Shown here one piece after another: positions 63,768-64,000 of a DNA stretch of 64,000 bases (position 1 is its first letter; each line of letters begins with the position of its first letter). Both the position numbers and the translations under genes were made by a program. The DNA lies in NCBI GenBank assembly GCA_964057225.1, contig OZ059894.1, positions 18,506,476 through 18,570,475 of the forward strand, given 5' to 3'. A model generated the notes under the pieces. It was not told where the DNA came from. It saw only the letters and a list, made by a program, of their open reading frames with translations, and did not search any database. Source of the DNA: Auanema rhodensis. Lineage: Eukaryota; Nematoda; Chromadorea; Rhabditida; Rhabditidae.

Positions 63768-64000
63768 AACATTTTGACAAAAATTTTTTCGAAAAATTTC
63801 AAAATAATTTAGCAAAAAGTAGATGTTTTTAGATTCCTTTTTTCAAGGCAAAGACGATGGACAATGTTATTCAACGAAAAAATTAATTCTTCAGGGTGAA
63901 AATCGAGGATATAAGTGTGAACTTATATCAGTTGATATCTCGGTGCATTTTTAAGCTAGCGCAAATCTGTTAACACAGATCAACGCAGCTTAAAAATCCG
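63768..64000. repeat. Partial last unit, 233 bp
   Basis: The array continues beyond the right edge: this unit stops inside the linker just after the 51-bp dyad (AAAAATCCG). It has T203/A215 and C179. Confidence 0.95.

Larger units (their letters stand above)
1..64000. repeat. 351-bp satellite DNA array, head-to-tail, whole window
   Basis: The motif AACATTTTGAC recurs every 351 bases from position 1 to 63768 with only small offsets, always in the same orientation. I traced 186 unit starts. Copies differ from one another by a few substitutions and 1-2 base indels, so neighbouring units look nearly identical. The array contains no unrelated sequence longer than a few bases and no transposon, gene or inversion. 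G+C is about 31%. Stop codons occur in all frames of an ordinary unit, so the array does not code. Arrays of this size and homogeneity are known from centromeric and pericentromeric heterochromatin of eukaryotes; placing this one at a centromere is inference. I do not recognise the unit as a named satellite family. Confidence 0.98.
50965..64000. repeat. Right domain marked by C267, 7-T runs, short and truncated units
   Basis: From 50965 the array gains CTCAAAAC (C267 with A270), 7-T runs at 71-77, G26 (TCGAGAAATTT), 328/329-bp short units and 91-bp truncated units, while the CT insertion disappears. T277 and T179 units of the middle domain persist, so the domain is a blend of new and shared types. 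Higher-order blocks here have 1099-, 2153- and 1756-bp periods. Confidence 0.85.

Noticed and set aside
1-64000. CRISPR array
   Set aside because: The period is 351 bp and whole units are conserved; there are no short repeats separated by unique spacers.
1-64000. Telomeric TTAGG or TTAGGG repeats
   Set aside because: No TTAGG occurs in the unit; the similar words are TTAGT, TTAGC and TTAGA.

Overview
The whole 64 kb window is one uninterrupted, head-to-tail tandem array of a single satellite DNA. The unit is 351 bp with about 31% G+C (109 of 351 bases counted in the first copy). I see no protein gene, RNA gene, transposon insertion, CRISPR array, telomere repeat or inversion. Taking the A of AACATTTTGAC as unit position 1, I can place 186 unit starts: 172 full-length copies (350-353 bp), 9 short copies (328-329 bp), 4 truncated copies (91 bp) and a 233-bp partial copy at the right edge. 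This is eukaryotic constitutive heterochromatin, most plausibly centromeric or pericentromeric. A unit of about two nucleosome lengths, high A+T and no CpG loss (11 CpG per unit against at most 8.5 expected) fit an insect or other invertebrate better than a vertebrate or plant. That is inference, and I do not recognise the satellite as a named family.

Units differ at a small set of linked positions, which lets the array be read as families. Legend (unit positions): type A = G155 with T203/A215; B = C155, T203/A215, T270; C = A100 with A203/G215 and C236; D = G261 and A270; E = A203/G215 with C227 and C236; F = T35, T69, T147, T179; H = CT dinucleotide insertion near 172-175 with T203/A215; I = T179 with T277; J = A203/A215 without CT; K = A203/G215, C236, A227; L = CT insertion with A203/A215; N = C101 with C267; O = G26 with a 7-T run at 71-77.

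Layout: 1-3861 is a mixed left segment. 3862-19656 is a higher-order region in which blocks opening with a type A unit recur (11, 6, 5, 7 and 11 units, then a 5-unit remainder). 19657-50964 is a second domain marked by the CT insertion and T277. It contains a K/L dimer array (21414-24580), an island of left-domain units (26690-28795), an exact-looking six-unit duplication (28796-30911 and 31616-33731), a 1406-bp repeat (34785-37245) and a 1408-bp block repeated 2112 bp apart (46390-47797 and 48502-49909). 50965-64000 is a third domain marked by C267, 7-T runs, G26, short units and 91-bp truncated units, arranged in 1099-bp and 2153-bp higher-order units.

Each unit carries four dyad-symmetric elements, the largest a 51-bp interrupted palindrome at unit positions 180-230. 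The short units lack exactly one of these dyads. The likely role is structural (chromatin, possibly centromere) rather than coding, and the array's history is one of unequal exchange and block amplification. The main caution is assembly: nearly identical blocks are hard to assemble, so copy numbers need checking against long reads.
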